64,000 bases of DNA from Nocardioides sp. zg-1230 (GTDB lineage Bacteria; Actinomycetota; Actinomycetes; Propionibacteriales; Nocardioidaceae): contig NZ_JABJQZ010000001.1 in the NCBI RefSeq assembly GCF_013155335.1, positions 62,001 to 126,000 on the forward strand, given 5' to 3'. The stretch's first letter is position 1, and the number at the start of each line of letters is the position of its first letter. Of this stretch, positions 16,684-24,686 are shown piece by piece. Below the pieces are notes generated by a model. The model had not been told where the DNA came from and did not search any database. It was given only the letters and a program-made list of their open reading frames with translations. The translations under genes and the position numbers were made by a program.

Positions 16684-17693
16684 AGGCAGCAATCGTGCCC
16701 ACCCTGGGGGCACCCCTCGAGATCCGCGACGTCCCGGTCCCCGAGCCCGGCCCCGGCCAGGTGCTCGTCCGCATCGAGACCTGCGGGTTGTGCCACACCG
16801 ACATCCACGCCGCCCGCGGCGAGTGGCCCGTGAAGCCCAAGGACCAGCTGATCCCGGGCCACGAGGGCGTCGGCACGATCGAGGCGGTCGGTCCGGGCGA
16901 CGACGGGCTCCCGGTGCAGGTCGGCCAGCGCGTCGCCCTCCCCTGGCTCGGTCACGCGTGCGGACGCTGCCGCTCCTGCGTGGCGGGCTGGGAGACCTAC
17001 TGCACGGCTCCGTCCTACATGGGCTACACGATGGACGGCGGCTACGCCGAGTACGCCGTCGCGTTCGCGAGCCACGTCGTGCCGGTGCCCGACTCGGTCA
17101 TTGCGCGCGACGCGTCCCCGCTGACCTGCGCCGGCGTGACGACGTACAAGGGGCTCAAGGTCGCGGCGCCGCAGCCGGGCGAGACCGCGATGGTCGTCGG
17201 CATCGGCGGGCTCGGACACCTCGGCCTGCAGTACGCGCGCATCTTCGGGTCCCGCACGGTCGCGGTCGACGTCCACGACGACAAGCTGCAGCTGGCCAAG
17301 GACCTCGGGGCCGACCACGTCGTCGACGGCCGCGGCGACCAGCAGGCAGACATCGAGGCGCTCGGGGGCGTCGACGTCGCCCTGGTCACCGTGCCCTCCC
17401 CGGCCGCCATGCGCGCCGCGCACGCCGCCCTCAACCCCAACGGCCGCCTCGTCCTGGTCGGCCTGCCCGCGGACAACCGCCTCGAGCTGCCTGTCTTCGA
17501 GACCGTGCTCAAGGGCATCTCGGTGATCGGCTCGCTGGTCGGCACCCGCAACGACCTGGCCGACTGCTTCGACCTGCACGCGCGCGGGCTGACCCGGGTG
17601 GTCACGGAGGGCCGTCGCCTCGAGGACGTGAACGCCTGCTTCGACGAGGTGCTCGCGGGCGAGGTGCCCGCGCGCCTGGTGTTCGAGATGTAG
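16680..17693 (+). CDS. adhP: Zinc-dependent alcohol dehydrogenase (AdhP type)
   Basis: 337 residues, typical of AdhP. It interconverts primary alcohols and aldehydes with NAD. Catalytic zinc ligands are Cys38 in CGLCHTD and His61 in GHEGVG; the structural zinc lobe has Cys94, 97, 100 and 108 (CGRCRSC...YC). The Rossmann loop is GIGGLGHLGLQ, and VDVHDDK follows, where an acidic residue favours NAD over NADP. The ATG overlaps the DUF4389 stop, so it is translationally coupled to that membrane protein; the hydrolase begins 9 bp downstream. In mycobacteria and streptomycetes such enzymes occur in hypoxia regulons, which fits the dyads upstream. Confidence 0.94.
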   Translation: MKAAIVPTLGAPLEIRDVPVPEPGPGQVLVRIETCGLCHTDIHAARGEWPVKPKDQLIPGHEGVGTIEAVGPGDDGLPVQVGQRVALPWLGHACGRCRSCVAGWETYCTAPSYMGYTMDGGYAEYAVAFASHVVPVPDSVIARDASPLTCAGVTTYKGLKVAAPQPGETAMVVGIGGLGHLGLQYARIFGSRTVAVDVHDDKLQLAKDLGADHVVDGRGDQQADIEALGGVDVALVTVPSPAAMRAAHAALNPNGRLVLVGLPADNRLELPVFETVLKGISVIGSLVGTRNDLADCFDLHARGLTRVVTEGRRLEDVNACFDEVLAGEVPARLVFEM

Positions 17694-17702
17694 GAGGCCG
17701 CG

Positions 17703-18801
17703 GTGGGCACGGCCTCGCGCCGCGGCGTCGCGTGCCTGGTCCTCGCGGCCGGGCTCGTCCTGCTCGCCGTCGGCGTCGGGACCGGGCCCCGCCACTACGC
17801 CGCCGCAGGCCTCACCACCGCGGCCGCGCTGGGGTTCGTCCTGCTGGCCGTCGGCCTCGCCGCGACCGCTTGGGCGGTCGTGGCGCTCCTGCGCAGCACG
17901 CGGCGGCGGTGGTGGGTGCTCACCCTCCCGCTCGTCCTGGTGGGCACCTACCTCGCGCTGTGGACGATCGGGCAGGCGGTCGCCGCGGCCTACCCGCCGC
18001 GCCCGCAGCTCGACGGCCGCACGCCGGCCGACGTGGGCCTGACCTACCAGGACGTGGCCTTCCCCAGCAGCGACGGCGTACGGCTCGAGGGGTGGTACGT
18101 CCCCTCCCGCAACGGCGCCGCCGTGGCGCTGCTGCACGGCGCGGGCTCGACCCGATCCGCCGTGCTGGACCAAGCGGCCGTGCTCGCCGGGCACGGCTAC
18201 GGCGTCCTGCTCTACGACGCGCGGGGCCACGGCGGCAGCGCGGGCCGCGGCATGGACTTCGGGTGGTACGGCGAGCGCGACGCGGCCGGGGCCGTCGACT
18301 TCCTGGCCGACCAGGCCGACGTCTCACCCGGGCGCATCGGGCTCGTCGGCCTGTCCATGGGCGGCGAGCAGGCGATCGGCGCGGCCGGCGTGGACGACCG
18401 CGTCGCGGCGGTCGTGGCGGAGGGCGCGACCAACCGCACCGCGGACGACAAGGGCTTCCTGGCGGCGTACGGCGCCCGCGGGGAGGTGCAGCGGTGGGTG
18501 GACCACCTCACCTACGGCGTCGTCGACCTCCTGACCGACGCCCCGACGCCCGACCCCCTGCGCCAGGCCGTGGGCACGGCGACCGGCCGCAACGACCCCA
18601 CGGCGTTCCTGCTCGTCGCCGCGGGAGACGTGGAGACGGAGCCGCTCGCGGCCGACTACATCGGCGGCGACAGCACCGACGTGGAGGTCTGGACGGTCCC
18701 CGGCGCTCCCAGTCCTCCGGGGCCTGAAGACGGCACCGGAGGACTGGGAGCGCCGGGTGGTCGGCTTCCTCGACGAGCACCTGGGGACGCCGGCGGCTTA
18801 G
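17703..18801 (+). pseudogene. Alpha/beta hydrolase with frameshifted C-terminus
   Basis: Starts at GTG 17703 after an AGGAGG site. About three N-terminal membrane segments precede a hydrolase domain with ALLHGAGSTRS and the nucleophile elbow GLSMGG (Ser about 218). At VEVWTVPGA the reading is disrupted: 13 nt stand where 12 would keep phase. In the +1 frame the protein resumes as GLKTAPEDWERRVVGFLDEH and stops naturally at TAG 18799-18801. Unshifted translation instead runs antisense through the tRNA to 18953. The lost stretch should hold the catalytic histidine (GA-D-H-T-type motif). The cause is an inverted copy of the segment at 18736-18757. An assembly error is the main alternative. Confidence 0.75.
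18699..18757. repeat. 22-bp perfect inverted duplication at the hydrolase frameshift
   Basis: Left arm 18699-18720 is the exact reverse complement of right arm 18736-18757, with a 15-nt loop. The right arm encodes the expected PEDWERR segment, so it appears to be the original and the left arm the inverted copy. This is the footprint expected from template switching during replication at a quasi-palindrome, or from a sequencing or assembly artefact at a hairpin. Confidence 0.9.
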
Positions 18802-18880
18802 CTCCCCGGGTAGGAGTCGAACCTACGTCGCTAGTCCTGATTCAAAGTCAGGCGGGCCCTACCGGCAGACCAACCGGGGA
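18802..18880 (-). tRNA. tRNA-Gln (anticodon TTG)
   Basis: On the minus strand a 7-bp acceptor stem (TCCCCGG/CCGGGGA) closes a cloverleaf with anticodon stem CCTGA/TCAGG, loop CTTTGAA (anticodon TTG, glutamine) and T-arm GTAGG-TTCGACT-CCTAC. No CCA is encoded, as is common in actinobacteria. Oddities are a 9-nt variable region (ACTAGCGAC) where 4-5 is normal, and two linker bases between the D and anticodon stems. Its 3' end directly abuts the restored stop codon of the hydrolase gene. Confidence 0.8.
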
Positions 18881-18938
18881 TAGGTGCCCAAGCCTAGGGC
18901 CCGCCTCGGGCGGGGCTGCCAAAGACCCTGCGGCTCAC

Positions 18939-18994
18939 GGCGGGACGTCATGACAATCTGCGGTTCGAACCGCCACATCCCATGACGTCCCGCC
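18939..18994. repeat. Nested inverted repeat element D
   Basis: Outer arms 18939-18952 and 18981-18994 are a perfect 14-bp inverted pair (GGCGGGACGTCATG). Between them lies a perfect 14-bp palindrome, GCGGTTCGAACCGC, at 18960-18973, so the whole can form a stem with an internal hairpin. It lies between the divergent tRNA-Gln and the septum-formation protein gene, and its right arm contains the first possible ATG of that gene, which argues for a later start. Confidence 0.9.
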
Positions 18995-19497
18995 TTACGT
19001 GTGAGGACAGCACCGCCGTCCTCGTGTTGCCTGACCGGATGGACGGGCGACTCGTGGTGGGCGGACTCCTCGTCCTCGGCTCGCTGGCGATCATCCCGGT
19101 CACGACGCTCGTCACGGGTGACAACCCCACCACCTCCGAGCCGGGCGACCGGTCGCGCGTCGCCTTCCTCGACGCGGGTGACTGCTTCCACGCGGGCCCG
19201 ACCTTCGACGAAGAGGCCGATGAGACCGAGGTGACGGTGCTCGACTGCGCCGAGCCGCACGACTCCGAGGTCGTGTGGTCCGACAGCTTCAGCACCTACG
19301 GGAGCGAGGGCGAGGACGCGGTCAGGGAGGCCCGCGGGGAGGCCGAGCGCGAGTGTCGGGACAGGTTCGAGGAGTACGCCACCCAGCACGACGGCGTACG
19401 TCCGAGGTGGTACCTCGGCGGCGGCACCCACAGGATGCGCGACCTCGGGACCGACGGACGGAAGTGGGAGGTCGCTTGCGTCGCGTGGCGTCCCTGA
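18982..19497 (+). CDS. Membrane-anchored septum-formation-domain-like protein
   Basis: Up to 171 residues. One membrane segment (LVVGGLLVLGSLAIIPVTTL) is followed by an extracytoplasmic domain with the pattern DAGDCFHAG...VTVLDCAEPHDSEVV and four cysteines in total, as in the Septum_form/DUF4190-type domains of actinobacterial membrane proteins. Function is not known. The first ATG lies within inverted repeat D and has no ribosome site; the ATG at 19039 (MDGRLVVGG) would give 152 residues and is about as likely. It ends 75 bp before the ABC operon. Confidence 0.7.
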   Translation: MTSRLTCEDSTAVLVLPDRMDGRLVVGGLLVLGSLAIIPVTTLVTGDNPTTSEPGDRSRVAFLDAGDCFHAGPTFDEEADETEVTVLDCAEPHDSEVVWSDSFSTYGSEGEDAVREARGEAERECRDRFEEYATQHDGVRPRWYLGGGTHRMRDLGTDGRKWEVACVAWRP

Positions 19498-19559
19498 TCT
19501 TCACGACTCCTCCACACGGATCGGGGCCATCCCTGATGCCGGAGGGTGGCCACCCCCGC

Positions 19560-19572
19560 TAGCGTGAGGCGC
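19560..19572 (+). promoter_or_regulatory. Leaderless promoter of the double ABC operon
   Basis: TAGCGT at 19560-19565 is 7 nt before GTG 19573. That GTG is chosen as the start although the frame is open to 19546. An ATG at 19588 with GGGGGA upstream is a second candidate. Confidence 0.55.
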
Positions 19573-20532
19573 GTGACGGGGGAATTCATGGGGCACCCGC
19601 CGGTCATCTCGACCGCGGGGCTCACCAAGCACTACGGGACGGTCCATGCGCTGACCGACCTCACGGTCGACGTCGGGGAGGGCGTGACGGGACTGGTCGG
19701 CGCCAACGGGGCCGGGAAGTCGACGCTCATCAAGATCCTGCTCGGGCTGCTCGAGCCGACGGGCGGGCACGCGAGCGTGCTGGGACACGACATCGAGCAC
19801 GAGAGCCAGGACATCCGGCGGCTCGTCGGCTACATGCCCGAGCACGACTGCCTGCCGCCCGACGTGAGCGCGAGCGACTTCGTCGTGCACATGGCGCGCA
19901 TGTCGGGGCTCGGGGCGTCGGCAGCGCGCGAGCGGGCCGCCGACGTGCTGCGCCACGTCGGCCTCGACGAGGAGCGCTACCGGCCGATGGGCGGCTACTC
20001 CACCGGCATGAAGCAGCGCGCGAAGCTCGCGCAGGCCCTCGCACACGACCCCCGACTGGTCTTCCTCGACGAACCCACCAACGGCCTCGACCCGGCGGCA
20101 CGCACCGACATGCTGCGCCTGGTGCAACGCATCGGCAGCGACTTCGGCATCGCCGTGCTCGTCACCTCTCACCTCCTCGGCGAGCTCGAGCAGGTCAGCG
20201 ACCACGTCATCGTGCTCGACGGCGGGCACCTGCTGCGCAGCAGCGCGACCGGCGAGTTCCTCCAGCGGACCGGCAGCCTGCTGGTCGAGGTCGTCGGCAC
20301 CGAGACCGAGCGCGACCGGCTCGGCGAGGCGCTCGCCCAGCGCGGGCTCACCTGCCGCCCCCGCGGGGCGATGGTCGCGATCGACCCGCCGCCGCCGGAG
20401 CTCGCCGAGGGCGGGGCCGTCCACGACCTGATCCGCGACGTCGCCGCCGACCTCGGCCTGGGCCTGATGCGGCTCCAGCCCGACCGGCGCCACCTCGAGG
20501 ACGTCTTCCTCGAAGGAGGCACCCGTGTCTGA
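19573..20532 (+). CDS. ABC transporter ATP-binding protein (ABC-2 exporter, pair 1)
   Basis: 319 residues. Walker A is GANGAGKSTLIKILLG, signature YSTGMKQRAKLAQAL, Walker B LVFLDEPTNGLDP, and H-loop VLVTSHLLGELEQV. A C-terminal domain of about 100 residues follows. It is the first gene of a four-gene run in which every junction overlaps (20525-20532, 21418-21421, 22326-22329), giving two ATPase-permease pairs. The exported substrate is unknown. The GTG at 19573 is supported by a TAGCGT box 7 nt upstream. Confidence 0.92.
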   Translation: MTGEFMGHPPVISTAGLTKHYGTVHALTDLTVDVGEGVTGLVGANGAGKSTLIKILLGLLEPTGGHASVLGHDIEHESQDIRRLVGYMPEHDCLPPDVSASDFVVHMARMSGLGASAARERAADVLRHVGLDEERYRPMGGYSTGMKQRAKLAQALAHDPRLVFLDEPTNGLDPAARTDMLRLVQRIGSDFGIAVLVTSHLLGELEQVSDHVIVLDGGHLLRSSATGEFLQRTGSLLVEVVGTETERDRLGEALAQRGLTCRPRGAMVAIDPPPPELAEGGAVHDLIRDVAADLGLGLMRLQPDRRHLEDVFLEGGTRV

Positions 20533-21421
20533 GCCCTCCCCCGACGCCGGTCGTGCCGGCGTCATCCACGACCTCGGCTACCGCCACTTCGACGGACTGC
20601 GCGAGGGCACCCCGGCGATCGCGCGCACCCTCTTCGTCACCGGCCTGCGCCACGCCTACGGCCTCGGGCGCTCGGGCAAGTCGAAGGTGATGCCGTTCGT
20701 CCTGCTGGCGATGTCGCTGCTGCCGGCGACCATCGTCGTCGGCGTCGTCGTCCTCACCGGCCTCGACGAGCTCCCCGTGTCCTACGCCGACTACACCAAC
20801 CAGACGCAGCTGCTGGTCAGCCTCTTCGCGGCCTCCCAAGCCCCGGTGCTGTTCGCCCGCGACCTGCGACACCGCTCGATCGTGCTCTACCTCGCCCGCC
20901 CGCTGCCCGCGCCGGTGTTCGCGCTGGTGCGGTGGCTCTCGCTCACCCTCGCGGTCTTCCTCTTCACCGCGATCCCGACCGTGGTGCTCTTCGCCGGCGC
21001 GCTGCTGTCCGGGCTCGACAAGAGCGACCAGACCACCGCGGTGCTCAAGGCAGTGGCCCTGCAGGCCCTGCTCGCGATGATGGTCGCCGGCGTCAGCGGT
21101 CTGATCTCGTCGGTCTCCCTGCGCCGCGGCTTCGCCGTGGTCGGCTCGGTGATGGCGCTCATCGTCCTCACCGGCATCGTCACGGTGCTGCAGAACATCG
21201 CCTACTACGAGGGCGACAGCGAGTCGGTCTCGGTCGGCGTCGGACTGCTGTCCCCCTGGTCGCTCCACAACGGGCTGGCCAACGCCTGGGACGCCGGTGT
21301 CGAGACCCCGGTCCCGGTCGACGGCGCCTGGGTGCCGGCGTACGCCATCGTGGCGGTGCTGCTCGTCGCGGCCTGCCTGCTCGGGCTCGTCGCCCGCTTC
21401 CGGAAGGTGGGGTCGCGATGA
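20525..21421 (+). CDS. ABC-2 type permease (pair 1)
   Basis: 298 residues beginning at a GTG inside the end of the ATPase gene. After a 60-residue cytoplasmic start (IHDLGYRHFDGLREG, a motif common in this permease group) there are six membrane segments, for example VMPFVLLAMSLLPATIVVGV, LTLAVFLFTAIPTVVLFAGA and AYAIVAVLLVAACLLGLVA. The ARPLPAPVFALVRW loop is the putative coupling helix. It is paired with the preceding ATPase. The following ATPase starts on its stop (ATGA), so production of both exporters is linked. Confidence 0.88.
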   Translation: MSEPSPDAGRAGVIHDLGYRHFDGLREGTPAIARTLFVTGLRHAYGLGRSGKSKVMPFVLLAMSLLPATIVVGVVVLTGLDELPVSYADYTNQTQLLVSLFAASQAPVLFARDLRHRSIVLYLARPLPAPVFALVRWLSLTLAVFLFTAIPTVVLFAGALLSGLDKSDQTTAVLKAVALQALLAMMVAGVSGLISSVSLRRGFAVVGSVMALIVLTGIVTVLQNIAYYEGDSESVSVGVGLLSPWSLHNGLANAWDAGVETPVPVDGAWVPAYAIVAVLLVAACLLGLVARFRKVGSR

Positions 21422-22329
21422 GCACCCTGGTCCTCGACTCGGCCTCGCGCTGGTTCGGCAACGTCGTCGCGGTCAACGACGTCTCGCTCTCCATCGGCCC
21501 CGGCGTGACCGGCCTGCTCGGCCCCAACGGTGCCGGGAAGACGACGCTGATGGCGCTGATGTCGGGCTTCCTCGCCCCGTCGGCCGGGCACGTCACCCTC
21601 GACGGCAAGCCGGTCTGGCGCAACACCGAGACCTACCGCCAGATCGGCCTGGTGCCCGAGCGGGAGCTGAGCTTCGGCTACCTCACCGGGCGCCAGTTCG
21701 TCCGCGCCAACGCCGACCTGCACCGCCTCCCCGACGCGGCCGCCGCCACCGAGCGGATCCTCGAGGTCGTCGACATGGTGGAGCCGGCCGCTCGACGGCT
21801 CGACACCTACTCCAAGGGCATGCGGCAGCGCATCAAGATCGCCGCGGCGCTGGTCCACGACCCCACCGTGCTGTTGCTCGACGAGCCCTTCAACGGCGTC
21901 GACCCGCGCCAGCGGATGCACCTGATGGACCTCCTGCGCCGCCTCGGCGACGAGGGCCGCACCGTGCTCTTCAGCTCCCACATCCTCGAGGAGGTCGAGC
22001 GGCTCGCCCGCCACATCGAGGTCGTCGTCTCCGGCCGGCACGCCGCGTCCGGCGACTTCGGCGCGATCCGCCGGCTGATGACCGACCGACCGGTGCAGTA
22101 CGCCGTCCAGTCGAGCGACAACCGCACCCTCGCCGCCGCGCTCATGGCCCAGGAGTCCGTGCGCGCGGTCAGCCTGCGCGACGACCGCCTCGACGTCCAG
22201 GTCGGTGACCTGGGCCGCTTCGCGGTCGACCTGCCCGGGCTGGCCCGGCAGCACGACGTGACCCTGTTCGAGCTCTCCCCCAGCGACGAGTCGCTGGAGA
22301 GCGTCTTCGCCTACCTGGTGGCCCGATGA
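21418..22329 (+). CDS. ABC transporter ATP-binding protein (pair 2)
   Basis: 303 residues from ATG 21418, which overlaps the permease stop; the open frame further upstream is only shadow. Walker A GPNGAGKTTLMALMSG, signature YSKGMRQRIKIAAAL, Walker B VLLLDEPFNGVDP, H-loop LFSSHILEEVERL. It is related to, but clearly distinct from, the first ATPase (RQIGLVPEREL in place of RRLVGYMPEHD), so the operon holds two non-identical ATPases rather than a recent duplication. It is expected to pair with the last permease. Confidence 0.92.
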   Translation: MSTLVLDSASRWFGNVVAVNDVSLSIGPGVTGLLGPNGAGKTTLMALMSGFLAPSAGHVTLDGKPVWRNTETYRQIGLVPERELSFGYLTGRQFVRANADLHRLPDAAAATERILEVVDMVEPAARRLDTYSKGMRQRIKIAAALVHDPTVLLLDEPFNGVDPRQRMHLMDLLRRLGDEGRTVLFSSHILEEVERLARHIEVVVSGRHAASGDFGAIRRLMTDRPVQYAVQSSDNRTLAAALMAQESVRAVSLRDDRLDVQVGDLGRFAVDLPGLARQHDVTLFELSPSDESLESVFAYLVAR

Positions 22330-23027
22330 TCAACACGACGATTGCCAAGCTCGCCCTGCAGGCACTGCTGGGCCGACGCCGCTTCTTCCTCCTGCTGGCC
22401 TTCCCGGTGCTGCTCCTCGGGCTCGTCGCGCTGGTCACCGCGCTGGTCGACGGCGATGCGGCCTTCTCCGTGCTGCCCAACCTCGGCTACCCGCTCGTGC
22501 TGCCGCTCGTCGCGATCCTCGCCACGAGCTCGGTGCTCGGCCCGGAGGTCGACGACGGTTCGATCGTCTACCTGCTGTCCAAGCCGGTGAACCGCTACGG
22601 CATCGCCATCAGCAAGTGGCTGGTGGCGCTCGCGGCCACGCTCGTGGCGGGTGCGCTGCCGTTCCTCCTCGCCGGGCCGGTGACGGGCCACAGCACCCGC
22701 GCGACGGCGCTGTTCGTCGCCGCCGCCGTCGCCGGGACGGCGTACTCCGCGCTGTTCCTCGCGATCTCCGCGGTCACCCGCCACGCGGTCATCGCGTCGC
22801 TGGTGTTCGTGCTGATCTGGGAGACCCTGCTCGGCAACCTGTTCAGCGGCGTCGCGTGGCTCAGCATCGGCCAGTGGGGCCTGCGCATCGGCCACGAGAT
22901 CTCTGACTACCTGCCCGACCCCGCCAACCTCGGCTACGCGATCGTCGTCAGCCTGGCGGTGACGGTCGTCGGGGTGTGGTTCGCCGGCGACCGGTTGCGC
23001 TCGTTCTCGCTCCGGGGCGACGACTAG
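22326..23027 (+). CDS. ABC-2 type permease (pair 2)
   Basis: 233 residues. Six hydrophobic segments are visible (RRFFLLLAFPVLLLGLVALV, YPLVLPLVAILATSSVLG, LVALAATLVAGALPFLLAG, VIASLVFVLIWETLLGNL, AIVVSLAVTVVGVWFAG). The DDGSIVYLLSKPVNRYGIAISK loop matches the coupling region of ABC-2 permeases. Starts on ATGA overlap with the second ATPase. Its last 80 bp overlap, on the opposite strand, the end of the small membrane protein gene at 22948-23418. Confidence 0.86.
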   Translation: MINTTIAKLALQALLGRRRFFLLLAFPVLLLGLVALVTALVDGDAAFSVLPNLGYPLVLPLVAILATSSVLGPEVDDGSIVYLLSKPVNRYGIAISKWLVALAATLVAGALPFLLAGPVTGHSTRATALFVAAAVAGTAYSALFLAISAVTRHAVIASLVFVLIWETLLGNLFSGVAWLSIGQWGLRIGHEISDYLPDPANLGYAIVVSLAVTVVGVWFAGDRLRSFSLRGDD

Positions 23028-23418
23028 CGGTTTCCGGCCGGGTCGCTCGCCACACCCGCGCCGCGGCCCACAGCAGGTACGCCGCCGGCACGCCGAGGAG
23101 GACCCCCCACAGCCAGTTCTCCTCGAGCACGCCCACCACGGCGGTGATGCCCGCCCAGCCGGCAAGCAGCAGGAGCATGGTCAGCGCCAGCGGCCGCGCC
23201 CGCGGTGAGCCCCGCTCCGGCGGGCGCCTGCCGACGGCGACACCCAGCAGCGACACGATGCCGAAGACGACGAACGCCGCTGCCCAGGCCCGTCCGAAGC
23301 CGGACTCGGCCTCGAGCACCAGCCCGACACCGAGCGCCACGGCCAGGAGGCCCGCGCCGACCCCGAGGGCCGCGGACACCGCGCCGATCCTGGGCGCCCG
23401 CGTGCTCAGCTGAACCAC
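22948..23418 (-). CDS. Small four-helix membrane protein downstream of T7SS-like effector
   Basis: 156 residues from a GTG at 23418, 13 nt inside the end of the preceding gene. Four hydrophobic segments are clear (VSAALGVGAGLLAVALGVGL, AWAAAFVVFGIVSLLGVAVG, ALTMLLLLAGWAGITAVVGV, WLWGVLLGVPAAYLLWAAA), followed by a basic tail of about 30 residues that overlaps the end of the permease gene on the other strand. No family is recognised. Its position directly after a T7SS-type protein, with gene overlap, is that of an immunity protein or membrane partner; this is inference. Confidence 0.65.
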   Translation of the reverse strand: MVQLSTRAPRIGAVSAALGVGAGLLAVALGVGLVLEAESGFGRAWAAAFVVFGIVSLLGVAVGRRPPERGSPRARPLALTMLLLLAGWAGITAVVGVLEENWLWGVLLGVPAAYLLWAAARVWRATRPETASRRPGARTSATGRRRTTPRRPSPPG

Positions 23419-24686
23419 CCACCGATCGTCTCGCCGACGCTGGAGACCCCGTCGGCGATCGCCTCTCCGGTGTCCGTGAGCGCCTCGACGCCCTCGTCCC
23501 ACGCCGCGCCGACGTCAGGACCGTTCTCGAAGAGCGAGTCGATGGCGCCGTCGGCGAAGATCGCGATGCCGGCACCGACGACCGTGCCGACCACGGCCCC
23601 GACGGCGGTTCCCACGCCCGGCACGACCGAGCCGGCGGTCGCGCCGATCAGAGCGGCCGTGCCGACGCTCGCCCCGAGACCCACGCCGTAGCCGGCGGCC
23701 GCACCGAGACCGGCGGAGACGCCTTGGGACACCGCGATCTGCGGACCGGTCTCGCCCTCCTGCCAGTCGTTGACGACGCCCAGGCCGATGCCCAGCGGGC
23801 CGAGGACCTTGCCGGCGCGACCCAGGTAGCGCAGCGCGCGCGAGTCGGCGACCTCCTGCGACTGCCGCAGCAGCTCCTCCGCCCGGTCGAGCTTGCCCTG
23901 GATCGCGAGGCGGTCGGCCTCGAGGCGGGCCTCGTCGAGGGTCTGGAAGAAGAACCACTTGCGCTTCATGTAGCGCTCCGGGTGGGCCTGGAGGTCGTCG
24001 ACGGCGCGTGACGCCTCGTCGACGAGGTCCGCTGCCGACTGCAGCAGGCGGGACTGCCGCACGGCGATCGTGGCCCCGATGACGGCGGCCGCGCTGTCGC
24101 CCACGATGTCGCTGAGGGTGACGATCCACGACGCGTGCGTGCCGGGCAGGTACTCCTCCTGGAGCTCGCGGCAGGCGGCGGCGTAGTAGCGGTCGATGCG
24201 GGCGGCCTCGGCCTCCGCGTCGTAGTAGGCCTGCAGCAGGTCCTGGTGGGCGTTGTACGCCGCCACCCGCTGGTCGTGGGCCGCGACCTCCTGCGGCGTC
24301 CCCTCGAAGAGGTCAGGGGGCCGGGCCGGTCCGTCGCCGGGGTGCTGCACCGTGAAGCCGCTGACGGTGAGCCCGGCGCCGCGGGCGGTGGACCGCACGT
24401 CGCCCATCTGGTCCTGCGAGCGACGCAGCTTGCCCGCGAAGTCGTCGAGGTCGCCGGCCATCTTCTTCGCCGCCCCGGCGAGGTCGTCGGAGCTGTCGCG
24501 GATGCGGCGGGCGGTGTCGACGAACTCCTCGCCGGCGACCGAGCTCCACCTCGTCTCGCCGTCGCGGCGCGCGCCGTTGGCGGCGTCAGCCGCGGCGGTG
24601 AGCTTCGGCTCCAGGCTGCCGCGCAGCCACGTCGCAGCGCCTTCGATCCCGCCCGGTGAGCCGGTGATCTCGGTGTCGACGCTCAC
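23406..24686 (-). CDS. Putative T7SS-secreted protein with glycine-zipper C-terminal region
   Basis: 426 residues from a GTG that overlaps the stop of the EspC-like gene. Residues 1-110 are a helical hairpin like the WXG100/T7SS signal domain, with RWSSVAGEEFVDTARRI at the turn. A long helical middle (about 130-300) has YYDAEAEAARIDRYYAAACRE and ends in a coiled stretch. The C-terminal part (about 305-400) is very rich in Gly/Ala/Val (LGAAAGYGVGLGASVGTAAL, VVGTVVGAGIAIFADGAID), which suggests a glycine-zipper membrane-active region. No enzymatic domain is seen. It may be a secreted effector; export by an ESX system elsewhere is presumed. Confidence 0.75.
   Translation of the reverse strand: MSVDTEITGSPGGIEGAATWLRGSLEPKLTAAADAANGARRDGETRWSSVAGEEFVDTARRIRDSSDDLAGAAKKMAGDLDDFAGKLRRSQDQMGDVRSTARGAGLTVSGFTVQHPGDGPARPPDLFEGTPQEVAAHDQRVAAYNAHQDLLQAYYDAEAEAARIDRYYAAACRELQEEYLPGTHASWIVTLSDIVGDSAAAVIGATIAVRQSRLLQSAADLVDEASRAVDDLQAHPERYMKRKWFFFQTLDEARLEADRLAIQGKLDRAEELLRQSQEVADSRALRYLGRAGKVLGPLGIGLGVVNDWQEGETGPQIAVSQGVSAGLGAAAGYGVGLGASVGTAALIGATAGSVVPGVGTAVGAVVGTVVGAGIAIFADGAIDSLFENGPDVGAAWDEGVEALTDTGEAIADGVSSVGETIGGWFS

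Noticed and set aside
10575..18880. Integrative element with att sites
   Set aside because: No integrase, no second copy of the tRNA end found by eye.
18801..18953. C-terminal extension of the hydrolase reading through the tRNA
   Set aside because: It is antisense reading of a tRNA and arises only from the frameshift; the natural stop is at 18799-18801 in the restored frame.
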